A stretch of DNA of 64,000 nucleotides. Source: Clostridium sp. 1001275B_160808_H3. GTDB taxonomy: Bacteria; Bacillota; Clostridia; Clostridiales; Clostridiaceae. The stretch covers positions 186,001 through 250,000 of the forward strand of contig NZ_JADNAT010000002.1 in the NCBI RefSeq assembly GCF_015550425.1. The letters run 5' to 3'. Below the pieces are notes generated by a model that saw only the letters and a program-made list of their open reading frames with translations, was not told the origin of the DNA and did not search any database. The first letter of the stretch is position 1; every line of letters starts with the position of its first letter. Positions 17,327 to 27,003 of the stretch are shown in pieces. A program made the position numbers and the translations under genes.

Positions 17327-17365
17327 AGAAGTGTATAAAATAAATGTATTTTATGCACTTCTTTT
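17327..17365 (+). terminator. Terminator after the alcohol dehydrogenase
   Basis: AGAAGTGTATAAAATA pairs with TATTTTATGCACTTCT, followed by TTTTAT. Confidence 0.85.
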
Positions 17366-17433
17366 ATAAATTGCCACTTTATTTATAAATTATTCATATA
17401 TTGTATAAAGAATGATTTATTAGGAGAATTAAA

Positions 17434-19233
17434 GTGAATTCGAATAAAAATAATAAAGTAGAAAGTTTTGCAATAAAAAATAGAATAAATAGTGAGAAAT
17501 TATATCCTGCTTTAAGAAATACAAAAGAAGGAAAAACTTATGGATATATAAATAGTAAAGGAGTATTTATTATTGATCCAATTTATTCAAGTGCATATGA
17601 TTTTAATAGTAGTGGATTAGCTATAGTGGGATTAGGAGAAAGATTTGGAGTAATTAATAAAAATGGAGAGTTTGTATTAAAGCCAGTTTTTGATAGTATT
17701 AGAGAATTTAAAGAAAATAGAGCAATTTGGGTGTATCGTGATTACATGGGAGTTATTAATGAAAAGGGGAATATTATAACCAATAAAAAATATAGTTTTA
17801 TAAGTGACTATAGCGAAGGAAGGGCAATAGTTGGTTTTAGTAATAGTAATGGAAGCTATAGATATGGATATATTGATTTAGAAGGATATGATATAATTCC
17901 AACTATATATTTAGAAGCAAATAACTTTAATGAAGGAGTAGCATTAGTAAAATTAAAGGAAAATGAATATAGATTAATAAATCCTTATGGTCAAGTTGTA
18001 AATACTTATACCTATAACTATATATCACAATATGGGGATGGATTAATGGTATTTGGAAATTCATTTGAAGGTCCACTAGGTTATATAAATATTGCGGGAC
18101 AAGTAATTATTAAACCAAGATTTAAATCAGCACAAGGATTTAGAGATGGTGTAGCAATAGTTAGCGAATCAGATAGCTTTCAAGGTCCATATGGCCTTAT
18201 TGATAAAACTGGTAAATATGTATATGAACCTAATTTTAGTGACATTAAGATTCTAGGAGAAGGCAGAGTAGCTTTAGGTATTCCAATAGGAGATGAGAGT
18301 TTAAAACTTAGAAGTATATATGCTATAGGAGCTACAAATGGAAATAGATTAACAGAATTTATTTATTTAGCTGTTAGCGATTATAATAATGGATTAGCAT
18401 ATGTATCAGATAAAGCAGATACCTTCTTCATCGATTTATCTGGAAATCGAGAGGTAAATCTACCTAAAGTTAGCGGAAGTGGTGAATTATCAATAAAGAG
18501 TGAAGTAGTTTATGCTAATATAGATTATTCACCATATTATTTAGATAAGTCAGGTAGAATAATTTATAAATCAAATGATATTATATATCTTGATAATCGT
18601 TATAGTATACTAAAAGAAAAATATAAGCCTAATATTAGTTATTTAATATATATACCTGAAGTACAAGGAATAAAAGATAAGAACGTAGAAATTGAGATTA
18701 ATAACAAATTAAGATCTTTGTCTTATTTTAATCCTAATGAAGAAAACGGAAGTAAAGATAGCTTAGTTATTACAGAAAATGATGTTCTTAATTATGATTA
18801 TTATGGTGATTTCAGGATAAAATACTTCAACAATAATTTATTAGTTTTAGAAATTGAAGGTTATTACTATCCATTAGGAGCAGCACATGGAATGCCATAT
18901 AGAAAAACTCCAACTATCAATTTGCTAACTGGCAATTTTTACACATTAGGAGATTTATTTATGGGAGGAGTTTATTGGGTAGGTGAATTAAATAAGATTA
19001 TTAGTAATATGATACAAAATGATAAACAATATGAATATGTATTTAAAGATCAATTTAAAGGGATAAAAGAAGACCAAGATTTTTATGTTGATAGTAGTAA
19101 TTTATATATTTATTTTCCACCTTATGAGATTGGACCATATTCAGCTGGATTTATAACATTCAAAATTCCTTTTTCTGAAATTCATGGAATGATAAATAAA
19201 AGTGGGGATTTTTATAAAGCACTGCAAGCTTAA
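17434..19233 (+). CDS. WG-repeat protein with C-terminal DUF3298 domain
   Basis: A 599-residue protein. From about residue 25 to 330 it has at least seven degenerate WG (KWG) beta repeats, such as YGYINSKGVFIIDPIY, FGVINKNGEFVLKPVF and LGYINIAGQVIIKPRF. The C-terminal 190 residues carry a DUF3298/RsiV-like domain (PLGAAHGMPYRKTPTINLLTG, FPPYEIGPYSAGF). It has no signal peptide, so it is probably cytosolic, unlike most DUF3298 proteins. GTG start at 17434 is supported by AGGAG 8 nt upstream. Role unknown; such repeats usually bind proteins or carbohydrates. Confidence 0.85.
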   Translation: MNSNKNNKVESFAIKNRINSEKLYPALRNTKEGKTYGYINSKGVFIIDPIYSSAYDFNSSGLAIVGLGERFGVINKNGEFVLKPVFDSIREFKENRAIWVYRDYMGVINEKGNIITNKKYSFISDYSEGRAIVGFSNSNGSYRYGYIDLEGYDIIPTIYLEANNFNEGVALVKLKENEYRLINPYGQVVNTYTYNYISQYGDGLMVFGNSFEGPLGYINIAGQVIIKPRFKSAQGFRDGVAIVSESDSFQGPYGLIDKTGKYVYEPNFSDIKILGEGRVALGIPIGDESLKLRSIYAIGATNGNRLTEFIYLAVSDYNNGLAYVSDKADTFFIDLSGNREVNLPKVSGSGELSIKSEVVYANIDYSPYYLDKSGRIIYKSNDIIYLDNRYSILKEKYKPNISYLIYIPEVQGIKDKNVEIEINNKLRSLSYFNPNEENGSKDSLVITENDVLNYDYYGDFRIKYFNNNLLVLEIEGYYYPLGAAHGMPYRKTPTINLLTGNFYTLGDLFMGGVYWVGELNKIISNMIQNDKQYEYVFKDQFKGIKEDQDFYVDSSNLYIYFPPYEIGPYSAGFITFKIPFSEIHGMINKSGDFYKALQA

Positions 19234-19242
19234 GTAGAGAGA

Positions 19243-19463
19243 TTAAATAAAGAAAAAAGGCTGTTTTAAAAACAAATATTGTAAATAGCTCTTCAATAAA
19301 TCACTAAATAATAAAATGAAACCAGATATTTCACAATGTATAGTTCGTGAAATATCTGGTTTTTTTCTTTTAAAATTAACATAATATTCGGAGCTCACTA
19401 GAAAGTATATCTATATTTTCCAGTGGATAAATACTTTTGCAACAGCTCCTTTTCTTTATTTAA
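19243..19463. repeat. MITE-like element with long terminal inverted repeats
   Basis: The left end TTAAATAAAGAAAA (19243-) followed by AAGG-CTGTT-AAAA matches the reverse complement of the right end (TTTT-AACAG-CTCCTTTT, ending CTTTATTTAA at about 19462). Between them lie two internal hairpins, at 19319-19366 and 19391-19450. No coding frame is present. It resembles a non-autonomous mobile element or a decayed insertion sequence. Confidence 0.55.
19319..19366 (+). terminator. Terminator downstream of the WG-repeat gene
   Basis: AAACCAGATATTTCAC pairs perfectly with GTGAAATATCTGGTTT, followed by TTTTT. It sits inside the larger inverted repeat. The following 510 nt up to 19978 hold no gene that I could support. 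Confidence 0.8.
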
Positions 19464-19893
19464 ATATATTCAAAGTTGTCATAACTTAAATTTTGTTATG
19501 ATTCTATGTTAAAATCAACATCCAACCATAAGTATGCTTTATAAAAAGGAAAAAACTAAATTAGTAAAATATGCTTGAACGAGGTCAATTTATAAAATAA
19601 TTATTAATTTTCATTATGGGTATTATATTTAATTATTTTTAGGAGATTATATGATGTAGAAAGATATTTATTTTACAAATTTATAAATGAAATAAAAGAA
19701 GTTGAGATTAAACAAATAAATCTATTATAAGAGAAACATTCGGATATATTTATTAATATGTTAAATTAAATTTCTAATTGTAAATATATTTCTCGGTTTT
19801 TCTGAAAATATTATATTTAATTAAAATAATTCTAAAAAAACATTAATAAATGTTAAAATTTTATTTATTAAAAGTTAAAAATACGAATAAATA

Positions 19894-19922
19894 TTGTATT
19901 AATATAATAAATTTAGTATATT
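19894..19922 (+). promoter_or_regulatory. Possible sigma-A promoter of the Ugp-type operon
   Basis: TTGTAT (19894), 17-base spacer, TATATT (19917), 57 bases before the ATPase start. The region is extremely A+T-rich, so chance matches are likely. Confidence 0.35.
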
Positions 19923-19978
19923 ATATTTGTATTAAAACTTAGAGATTAAACATAAAAAATAAACACTAGAGGTGAAAC

Positions 19979-21049
19979 ATGATACATATTGAAAAACTTA
20001 AAAAAGTTTATAACAATGGTTATGAAGCTTTAAAAAGCATCAATCTTGAGATTAACGAGGGTGAACTTGTTTGCCTATTAGGACCTAGTGGTTGCGGAAA
20101 AACAACTATACTTAATCTACTTGCAGGACTTTTAGATCCTACCAGTGGAGATATAAGATTTGACAATGAATCTATAATTGGAAAGCATCCTAAAGATAGA
20201 AATATTGGTTTAGTATTTCAAAATTATGCGCTATATCCACACATGACAGTTTTAGAAAATGTTATGTTCCCTCTTACAGTTGGAAAGAAGAAAAAGCCAA
20301 AAAGTGAGGCACTTGAAATAGCTAAAAAGTATATGAAAATTACAAGTATTGAAGAGTTAGCTAATAAAAAGCCAGGGGAAATGTCAGGGGGGCAACAACA
20401 AAGAGTTGCTATAACAAGAGCATTAGTTCAAAATCCTAAAATATTATTATTAGACGAGCCTTTAAGTAATTTAGATGCAAGATTAAGATTAAAAATAAGA
20501 GAAGAAATAAGAAGACTTGTAAAAGAAATTGGTATTACTACTATTTTTGTTACTCACGATCAAGAAGAAGCTTTATCTATAAGTGATAGGATAGTATTAA
20601 TGAATGAAGGTGTTGTTCAACAATTTGATATACCTCAAAATTTATACTTAGAACCTGCAAATCTATTTGTAGCTAAGTTTATGGGAAATCCTATAATCAA
20701 TATATTTGAAGTTGAAAAAGAAGGAAATCTATTAAAAACAAAGGATTTCAATATTGATCTAAATTTATTAAATAAAGATAGATTTAAGCAAGATTTAAAT
20801 GAAAATAAGTATTTTGTAGGAATTAGACCAGAATATTTTGAAATAAGTAAAAATCCATTATTTAAAGTTAAAGTTGAATCTATTGAATTAATAGGAAAAG
20901 ACTGTATAGTAAACTTCAATGTTAATGATATAAATGCAAAATCAATTACTGATATAAGCAATAAAGTACTTGAAGGTGATGAATTAGGACTTGATATTGA
21001 CTATAATGGAATCTACATATTCCAAGAGAATGGAGTTAGAGTGTACTAA
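19979..21049 (+). CDS. ugpC: Ugp/Msm-type ABC transporter ATP-binding protein
   Basis: A 356-residue MalK/UgpC-type ATPase: Walker A GPSGCGKTT, FQNYALYPHMTV, signature MSGGQQQRVA, Walker B LLLDEPLSNLD, VTHDQEEAL, and a C-terminal OB-fold/TOBE region (VGIRPEYFEI). It energises uptake by the permease pair that follows. AGAGGTG precedes the start. Its stop overlaps the next start by one base (TAATG). UgpC is a family-based symbol; the true substrate could be a sugar or a phosphorylated compound. Confidence 0.9.
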   Translation: MIHIEKLKKVYNNGYEALKSINLEINEGELVCLLGPSGCGKTTILNLLAGLLDPTSGDIRFDNESIIGKHPKDRNIGLVFQNYALYPHMTVLENVMFPLTVGKKKKPKSEALEIAKKYMKITSIEELANKKPGEMSGGQQQRVAITRALVQNPKILLLDEPLSNLDARLRLKIREEIRRLVKEIGITTIFVTHDQEEALSISDRIVLMNEGVVQQFDIPQNLYLEPANLFVAKFMGNPIINIFEVEKEGNLLKTKDFNIDLNLLNKDRFKQDLNENKYFVGIRPEYFEISKNPLFKVKVESIELIGKDCIVNFNVNDINAKSITDISNKVLEGDELGLDIDYNGIYIFQENGVRVY

Positions 21050-21930
21050 TGAGAAAGTTAAAGTATAGAGCAGAAAATTCACCACAAGCATGGTTATTTC
21101 TTTTACCTGCTTTAATAGTAATTGGGATATTTAATGTATTACCATTAATCAAAACATTTATTATGTCTTTTCAAAAGGGAACTTTAAATAATTTAGCATT
21201 CAATGGATTTAAAAATTATGGGATTGTTTTAAAAGATCCAAAGTTTCACACTGCAGTAGGTAATACAGCTATTTTTGCCTTTGTGGTTGTGCCTGTGGGA
21301 TTAATTATTTCAATGTTTATTGCAATTACAGTTTATGAAAGAATTAAACATAAAGATATTTTTGAAACTATATTCTTTATACCATATTTAACGAGTGTAA
21401 TTGCCGTTGGTATAGTTTTTAGATTTTTATTAAATGGTGAATATGGATTTGTAAACTATATATTAGGATTTTTTAATGTTGGACCAATAAATTTCTTGGA
21501 TGATCCTAATATGAGTATGATAACACTAGTTATATTTGGTATATGGTCAGGACTTGCATTTAACATAATTATATTACTTTCAGGTTTAAGAAATATTGAC
21601 AAAAGTTATTACAAAGTAGCAGATATGTTTGGAGCAACAAAGGTTGAACAATTTTTTAGAATAACATTACCTCAAATGATACCAATTATTACGTTTTTAT
21701 TAATGGTTAATTTTATTAATGCATTTAAGGTTTATGCACAAGTTTTTGCAATATTCAATGGAAAAGCAGGTATTGCAGATAGTGCTACTACAGCAGTATT
21801 CTACATATTCAATAAGTTCTATGTTGAAAATCGTTATGGACAAGGAATGGCAGCTGCAGTTATCTTATTTGGTTTAATTTTAATTTTCACATTAATTCAA
21901 AATCGTATATTAAAAAGATTATCTAAGTAG
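21049..21930 (+). CDS. ugpA: ABC transporter permease, UgpA/MalF type
   Basis: A 293-residue membrane protein with six predicted helices. N-terminal PQAWLFLLPALIVIGIFNVLPLIKT is typical of sugar/glycerol-phosphate permeases, and the EAA loop reads YYKVADMFGATKVEQFFRITLPQM. Partner of the following permease. Start overlaps the ATPase stop by one base, so translation is coupled. Confidence 0.9.
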   Translation: MRKLKYRAENSPQAWLFLLPALIVIGIFNVLPLIKTFIMSFQKGTLNNLAFNGFKNYGIVLKDPKFHTAVGNTAIFAFVVVPVGLIISMFIAITVYERIKHKDIFETIFFIPYLTSVIAVGIVFRFLLNGEYGFVNYILGFFNVGPINFLDDPNMSMITLVIFGIWSGLAFNIIILLSGLRNIDKSYYKVADMFGATKVEQFFRITLPQMIPIITFLLMVNFINAFKVYAQVFAIFNGKAGIADSATTAVFYIFNKFYVENRYGQGMAAAVILFGLILIFTLIQNRILKRLSK

Positions 21931-21938
21931 GTGAAGTG

Positions 21939-22757
21939 ATGAAAAAAGTAAATTTAGTTTTATCAAAGACGTTTATTCTTATTATGGCGTTGATTACACT
22001 ATTTCCTTTTGTATATATGATTTTATCAAGTTTAATGACGTATCAAGAGGCAACTAGTATTCCACCAACGCTATTTCCAGAGAAGTTTCAATGGGGAAAC
22101 TTTGTTTTAGCAATGGAGCAGGCTCCTTTTGTTAGATATTTCTTTAATACGATTTTAGTTGCTGGAGTATCAACAATTGGAACAATAATAACTTCAATAT
22201 TAGCAAGCTTTGCTTTAGTAAAATTAGAGTTCAAATATAAGAATGCTTTAGTACTTGGTATGGCAGCTTTACTTATGGTACCATATGAAGTTACTGTTTT
22301 CACAAATTATCAAACAATTGCACAGCTAGGATTATTAGATACATATACAGCACTAATACTTCCATCTTTAGCAAGCGTGTTTTACATATTTTATTTAAAA
22401 GAATATTTAACAAGTATCCCAATTTCCTACTATAAAGCTGCAAAGGTTGATGGATGTAGTGATTTGGAATTTGTTAATAGAATTTTAATTCCTTTAGCAA
22501 AACCAGCATTATTTACAATGGGTATCTTAAGCTTTATTAATGGATGGAATTCATTCCTATGGCCAATACTAGTAACAAATAGTAAGGAAATGAGATTGTT
22601 AAGTAATGGATTAAGTTCCTTTGCTACTGAAAGCGGGTCAAATGTTCATTTACAAATGGCTGCATCAACAATTGCTATAGTTCCTATTTTAATTTTATAT
22701 TTAATTTTTAGAAAACAAATCATTAGAGGAGTTGTTAAGAGTGGCGTTAAAGGATAA
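21939..22757 (+). CDS. ugpE: ABC transporter permease, UgpE/MalG type
   Basis: A 272-residue membrane protein with six helices; MalG-type features include FPFVYMILSSLMT near the N-terminus and the EAA loop YYKAAKVDGCSDLEFVNRILIPLAKPAL. ATG at 21939 follows AGGTG by 6 nt; a GTG directly before it is less well spaced. Its 3' end overlaps the next gene by 17 nt. Confidence 0.9.
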   Translation: MKKVNLVLSKTFILIMALITLFPFVYMILSSLMTYQEATSIPPTLFPEKFQWGNFVLAMEQAPFVRYFFNTILVAGVSTIGTIITSILASFALVKLEFKYKNALVLGMAALLMVPYEVTVFTNYQTIAQLGLLDTYTALILPSLASVFYIFYLKEYLTSIPISYYKAAKVDGCSDLEFVNRILIPLAKPALFTMGILSFINGWNSFLWPILVTNSKEMRLLSNGLSSFATESGSNVHLQMAASTIAIVPILILYLIFRKQIIRGVVKSGVKG

Positions 22758-24036
22758 AAAAACAAAGATTACGTTTCACAATGGTATTTTAACTATTGGA
22801 GGAACAATAATAGAAATAACATATGAAGATAGTCATATATTCTTCGATTTTGGAAGTGAATATGATCCGAAATCACCAGTACAACCAACTAATTTACAAG
22901 AATTATTAGATGAAAATTTAGTTCCATATTTAAATAATATGTTTGATCCTAAAATTCCACTAAAAGGTTATGAGTCAAAAGAAGATAACTTTAAAAATAC
23001 AGCAGTATTTTTATCACATGTGCATTTAGATCATTCAAAGATAGTAAATTATTTAAATCCAGAAGTACCTTTATATACATTAGAGGGTACTAAGTCTCTA
23101 TTAAATACTTTGAATATAAATAATGATTTTCTTTTCCCTCTACATGAGAATAAAGGAAATAATACGAGAGATATAATTGGAGTTAAAGAAAATGAAGTGA
23201 TAGAAATTGGCAAAATAAAAGTTAAAGTAATGCCAGTTGATCATGATGCATATGGAGCATGTGGATTGTTGATTGAAACTCCTGATCTAGTAATATCTTA
23301 TACAGGAGATATAAGACTTCATGGATATAGAAAAGAAGCTACTTTAAACTTCTGTAAGGAAAGTGAAAATTGTGATGTTTTACTAATAGAAGGTGTAAGT
23401 GTCTCTTTCCAAGAGTTTGATGATGATGTTAGTGATAAGGAAATTTCAAATGAACCAGAACTAATAGAAAAGATAAATGAAATTGTTAATAATAATCCTA
23501 ACAAACAAATAACATTTAATTATTATATTTCTAATATAGAAAGAATTTTAAATATAATAAAAACCAATTCGAGAAAAGTTGTTTTAGATGCATATTATTC
23601 TTATGTACTAAAGGAAGCAACTGGATATGAATCTTATTATTATCAATTAGATAATGGAGATTATGGATTGGATGAAAATCTTAAAGTTAGTTTTGAAGAT
23701 TTATTAAATGATGAAGGAAGCTTTTTCTGGCAACTAGATAAACTTGCAATTAAATATATGGATAAATTAAAAGAAGGTGGAATATATATTCACTCAAATG
23801 CAGTTCCATTAGGTGAATTTGATCCTGCATATGCACCATTCGTAAACAAATTTGAAGAAAAGAATATTAAATTCGAAAGAGTTTCATGTAGTGGGCATGC
23901 TCATCCTTATGATTTAATTGAAATAATTAACTTAATTAAACCTAAGTTACTAGTTCCAATTCATTCATATCGTCCTGAAAAACTTTATAATGAATCTGGA
24001 GATAGGCTATTACCAGAGAAAAAGCAAACAATTTAA
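22741..24036 (+). CDS. MBL-fold / RNase J-like hydrolase within the ABC operon
   Basis: A 431-residue cytosolic metallo-beta-lactamase-fold protein. Zinc motif HVHLDHS (HxHxDH), then VDHDAYGACGLLIET and SYTGDIRLHG, a central beta-CASP-like insertion, and a C-terminal SGHAHPYDLIEIINLIKPKLLVPIH with a PE-like tail (RPEKL). That order matches RNase J-type beta-CASP nucleases and their uncharacterised relatives. GTG at 22741 has AGAGGAG 9 nt upstream and overlaps the permease gene by 17 nt. In this setting it may instead cleave an imported phosphodiester; function unproven. Confidence 0.8.
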   Translation: MALKDKKTKITFHNGILTIGGTIIEITYEDSHIFFDFGSEYDPKSPVQPTNLQELLDENLVPYLNNMFDPKIPLKGYESKEDNFKNTAVFLSHVHLDHSKIVNYLNPEVPLYTLEGTKSLLNTLNINNDFLFPLHENKGNNTRDIIGVKENEVIEIGKIKVKVMPVDHDAYGACGLLIETPDLVISYTGDIRLHGYRKEATLNFCKESENCDVLLIEGVSVSFQEFDDDVSDKEISNEPELIEKINEIVNNNPNKQITFNYYISNIERILNIIKTNSRKVVLDAYYSYVLKEATGYESYYYQLDNGDYGLDENLKVSFEDLLNDEGSFFWQLDKLAIKYMDKLKEGGIYIHSNAVPLGEFDPAYAPFVNKFEEKNIKFERVSCSGHAHPYDLIEIINLIKPKLLVPIHSYRPEKLYNESGDRLLPEKKQTI

Positions 24037-24055
24037 CAACAACGGAGGGTGAAAA

Positions 24056-25312
24056 ATGAAGTTCAAAAAATTATTAGCATTAGCCCTATCAGTAGGACTA
24101 TTAACTGGATGTTCTACTAAAGGTGCTGAATCAAAAAATGAAGAAATAGTAACAGAAATAACAAATCCAGTAGAAATAACATTCTGGCATGCTATGAGTG
24201 GAGATTTAGAAAAATCTCTAATAAAATTAACAGATGAATTTACTGCACAAAATCCTAATATTAAGGTTACTTTACAAAACCAATCAAGTTATCCAGATTT
24301 ACAACAAAAAATAACTGCAACAGTTGCAAGTCCTAAGGATTTACCAACAATAACTCAAGCATATCCTGATTGGATGTTTAACCCTATACAAGATGGATTA
24401 GTTACAGATTTAACTCCATACATAGAAAATGAAACTCTTAAGTTTGATAATTATGATGATATATTACCAAGCCTTAGAGAAGCAGCTAAGATAGATGGAA
24501 AGATATATGGAATGCCATTTAATAAATCAACAGAAGTTATTTGGTATAACAAAACATTATTTGATGAATTAAAATTAACACCTCCAACAAATTATGATGA
24601 ACTTGTAAAAGTTGCAAAAGAAATTAAAGATAAAAAAGGTATTCCAGGTGCTGGATTTGATTCTTTAAATACTTACTATACTACATTCTTAAAATCAGAA
24701 GGTAAAACTTTTGATAATAACTTTGATGTTACAAGTGATGCGTCAGTTAAAGCTGTTAATTACTATTTAGATGGTGTCAAGGAAGGTTACTTCAGAATTG
24801 CTGGAACAGATAAATATTTATCAGGACCATTTGGAAATGAAACTATAGGTATGTATGTTGGTTCAAATGCAGGTGAAAATTTTGTTAAACAAGGTGTTGG
24901 TGACAAATTTGAAGTAGGTGCTGCTCCATATCCAACAAATGCTTCATTACAACAAGGTACTGATTTATATGTATTCTCAAGTGCTACACCAGAACAAAAG
25001 ACTGCTGCATACGAATTTTTTAGATTCTTAACTAGCAAAGAAAAGCAAATTCAATGGGCTTCAGAAACTGGATATATGCCAGTAAGACAAAGTGCTATTG
25101 AATCAGAAGAATATAAAAATTCTGGAAGCTTAATAGCTCCAATATTAGCAGATGCAACTAAGAACTTATATACAAACCCTGTAATAGCTGGTGCTGATGC
25201 TGCATACCGTGAAGCAGGTACAGTTTTAGAAGCAATATTAGCTGATACTAAAACAGATGTGACTAAAAAATTAGAAGAATTTAAAACAACTTTAAATTCA
25301 ATTTGGGAATAA
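24056..25312 (+). CDS. ugpB: ABC transporter substrate-binding lipoprotein, UgpB type
   Basis: A 418-residue lipoprotein: signal peptide with lipobox LLTGC (Cys19), then the family 1 extracellular solute-binding fold (ITFWHAMSGDLEKSL, YDGEKMP-like GKIYGMPFNKSTEVIWYNK, FFRFLTSKEKQIQWASETGYMPVR). The FNKST and TGYMPVR segments are close to glycerol-3-phosphate binding proteins. It delivers ligand to the two permeases. Start has CGGAGGG upstream, 19 nt after the MBL gene. Confidence 0.9.
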   Translation: MKFKKLLALALSVGLLTGCSTKGAESKNEEIVTEITNPVEITFWHAMSGDLEKSLIKLTDEFTAQNPNIKVTLQNQSSYPDLQQKITATVASPKDLPTITQAYPDWMFNPIQDGLVTDLTPYIENETLKFDNYDDILPSLREAAKIDGKIYGMPFNKSTEVIWYNKTLFDELKLTPPTNYDELVKVAKEIKDKKGIPGAGFDSLNTYYTTFLKSEGKTFDNNFDVTSDASVKAVNYYLDGVKEGYFRIAGTDKYLSGPFGNETIGMYVGSNAGENFVKQGVGDKFEVGAAPYPTNASLQQGTDLYVFSSATPEQKTAAYEFFRFLTSKEKQIQWASETGYMPVRQSAIESEEYKNSGSLIAPILADATKNLYTNPVIAGADAAYREAGTVLEAILADTKTDVTKKLEEFKTTLNSIWE

Positions 25313-25319
25313 TATAACA

Positions 25320-25372
25320 GGAGCTGCTTTATGGCAGCTCCAAATTTTGAAAGCTCCGTAAGGAGTTTTTTC
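25320..25372 (+). terminator. Two hairpins between ugpB and the phosphatase gene
   Basis: GGAGCTGC pairs with GCAGCTCC (25320-25341), then CTCC-GTAA-GGAG with TTTTTT (25354-25371). The second is a weak terminator; together they may allow partial read-through and stabilise the 3' end of the highly translated binding-protein message. Confidence 0.6.
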
Positions 25373-25432
25373 TTTAATTTTATATTATACATTATTCATT
25401 TTACATTGTGCAAAGCACATAAAGGAGGTACT

Positions 25433-26947
25433 ATGAAATTAGTAATTTATCAAACAAGTGATTTACATGGATTTGTATATCCAACAAATTATGTAACTGA
25501 AAAATCTCTTGGAATATTAAAAATAGGAACCTATATTTTAAAGGATGAAAAGAACTATGATGCATCTTTAAAAATAGATTGTGGTGATTTAATTCAAGGG
25601 TCAGCCTTAACTCATTATTTATCTAAGCAAAATCTAGAGACTAATCCAATAACAGAACTTTTAGAAGATATAGGATACGATGCGTATACTTTAGGTAATC
25701 ATGAATTTAATTATGGATTAGATTATTTAAATACTGCTTATAAGACGGTTTCAGATAAAATTATAAACTCCAATATTAAAGGTTTGTCATTTGATAGTAA
25801 TCCTTATAAGATTTTTGATTTTAATGGTTTTAAGGTAGGATGTATAGGGTTTACAACATCATTTATACCTAATTGGGAACAAGAAAAGAATATTAAAAAC
25901 TTAGAATTTTTAGATCCGGTAAAAGTTTATGGAGAATATGAAGAGGAATTAAAAGAAAAATCTGATATTATAATAGCTTGTTATCATGGAGGCTTCGAAA
26001 AAAGTCTAGATGGAAATAACACGCCTACAGAAAAGTTAACAAAGGAGAACCAAGCAAGTGAATTGTTAGAAAACTATGATTCTATAGATATTGTTTTAAG
26101 TGGTCATCAACATAGATCATTTATAACAAAAATAAATGGAGTTGTATGTACACAACCTATGCATAATGGTCAAAATTTTACTAAGATAGTTATAGATACT
26201 GAAACTAAAGAGATGAATTATGAATTAATAGATGTATCAAAATTAAATGATGAAATTGATTCTAAGCTAGAAAAACGATTTGCGAATATAAATAAGGAGT
26301 TACAAGATTATTTAGATAAGGAAATAGGCCATTTTAAAAATGACATAATCTTAGATGATATCTTTATAGCAAGACTTAAGGGGCATCCTTTCATAAATTT
26401 CTTACATGAAGTTCAATTAGATGTTTCTAATGCAGATTTTTCAGCTTTATCATTATTTGATACGGCTATTGGATTTAAGAAAAATGTTTCAATTAGAGAC
26501 GTACTAATTAATTATCCATATCCAAATACATTAAAAGTTCTTAAAATTAAAGGTAGCAAAGTTAAAGAAGCTATTGAAAAAAGTGCTACATATTTTGTTT
26601 TAGAAAATAATGAAATTAAAATTAATAAAGAATTTTTAGTACCGAAGGTACAAAACTATAATTATGATACATTTGCAGGTTTAACTTATGAAATAGATTT
26701 AAATGAAGATTTCGGAAATCGTGTTGTTTCAATGAAAAAGGATGGAAAAGAAATAGATTTAAATAAAGATTACACAATAGTTTTAAATAATTATCGTGCA
26801 AGCAATACAGCTATTTATCCTGCTTATGAAAATGCTCAAGTTGTAAAAGAAATAAATATGGATATGAGTGAGCTTATAATAGATTATTTCCAAAGAAACC
26901 ATGAAGTAGATATTCCAGGTGAAAGTAGTTATATAATTAAATATTAA
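25433..26947 (+). CDS. Cytosolic 5'-nucleotidase / cyclic phosphodiesterase-type metallophosphatase
   Basis: A 504-residue UshA/CpdB-family enzyme. Metal motifs are complete: SDLHG, CGDLIQG, LGNHEFNYG, a later YHGG and SGHQHRS. A C-terminal 5'-nucleotidase substrate domain follows (SIRDVLINYPYPNTLKV, NYDTFAGLTYEID). No signal peptide or wall anchor is present, unlike most exported family members, so it acts inside the cell. ATG at 25433 has AAAGGAGG; a longer in-frame extension reads through the hairpins above. It probably degrades whatever the ABC system imports. Confidence 0.9.
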   Translation: MKLVIYQTSDLHGFVYPTNYVTEKSLGILKIGTYILKDEKNYDASLKIDCGDLIQGSALTHYLSKQNLETNPITELLEDIGYDAYTLGNHEFNYGLDYLNTAYKTVSDKIINSNIKGLSFDSNPYKIFDFNGFKVGCIGFTTSFIPNWEQEKNIKNLEFLDPVKVYGEYEEELKEKSDIIIACYHGGFEKSLDGNNTPTEKLTKENQASELLENYDSIDIVLSGHQHRSFITKINGVVCTQPMHNGQNFTKIVIDTETKEMNYELIDVSKLNDEIDSKLEKRFANINKELQDYLDKEIGHFKNDIILDDIFIARLKGHPFINFLHEVQLDVSNADFSALSLFDTAIGFKKNVSIRDVLINYPYPNTLKVLKIKGSKVKEAIEKSATYFVLENNEIKINKEFLVPKVQNYNYDTFAGLTYEIDLNEDFGNRVVSMKKDGKEIDLNKDYTIVLNNYRASNTAIYPAYENAQVVKEINMDMSELIIDYFQRNHEVDIPGESSYIIKY

Positions 26948-26958
26948 TTTATTATTTA

Positions 26959-27003
26959 GAGTTCAAGGATATTTTTAAAATTATAATATCTTTGAACTTT
27001 TTT
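26959..27003 (+). terminator. Terminator of the Ugp-type operon
   Basis: GTTCAAGGATAT pairs with ATATCTTTGAAC (one wobble), followed by TTTTTTA. Confidence 0.85.

Noticed and set aside
19620..19735. Open frame without start that reads RLYDVERYLFYKFINEIK
   Set aside because: No start codon or ribosome binding site and only about 40 codons; perhaps a gene remnant, but it cannot be supported.
25331..25432. N-terminal extension of the metallophosphatase
   Set aside because: It would translate through two hairpins; the ATG at 25433 has AAAGGAGG and begins exactly at the family N-terminus.
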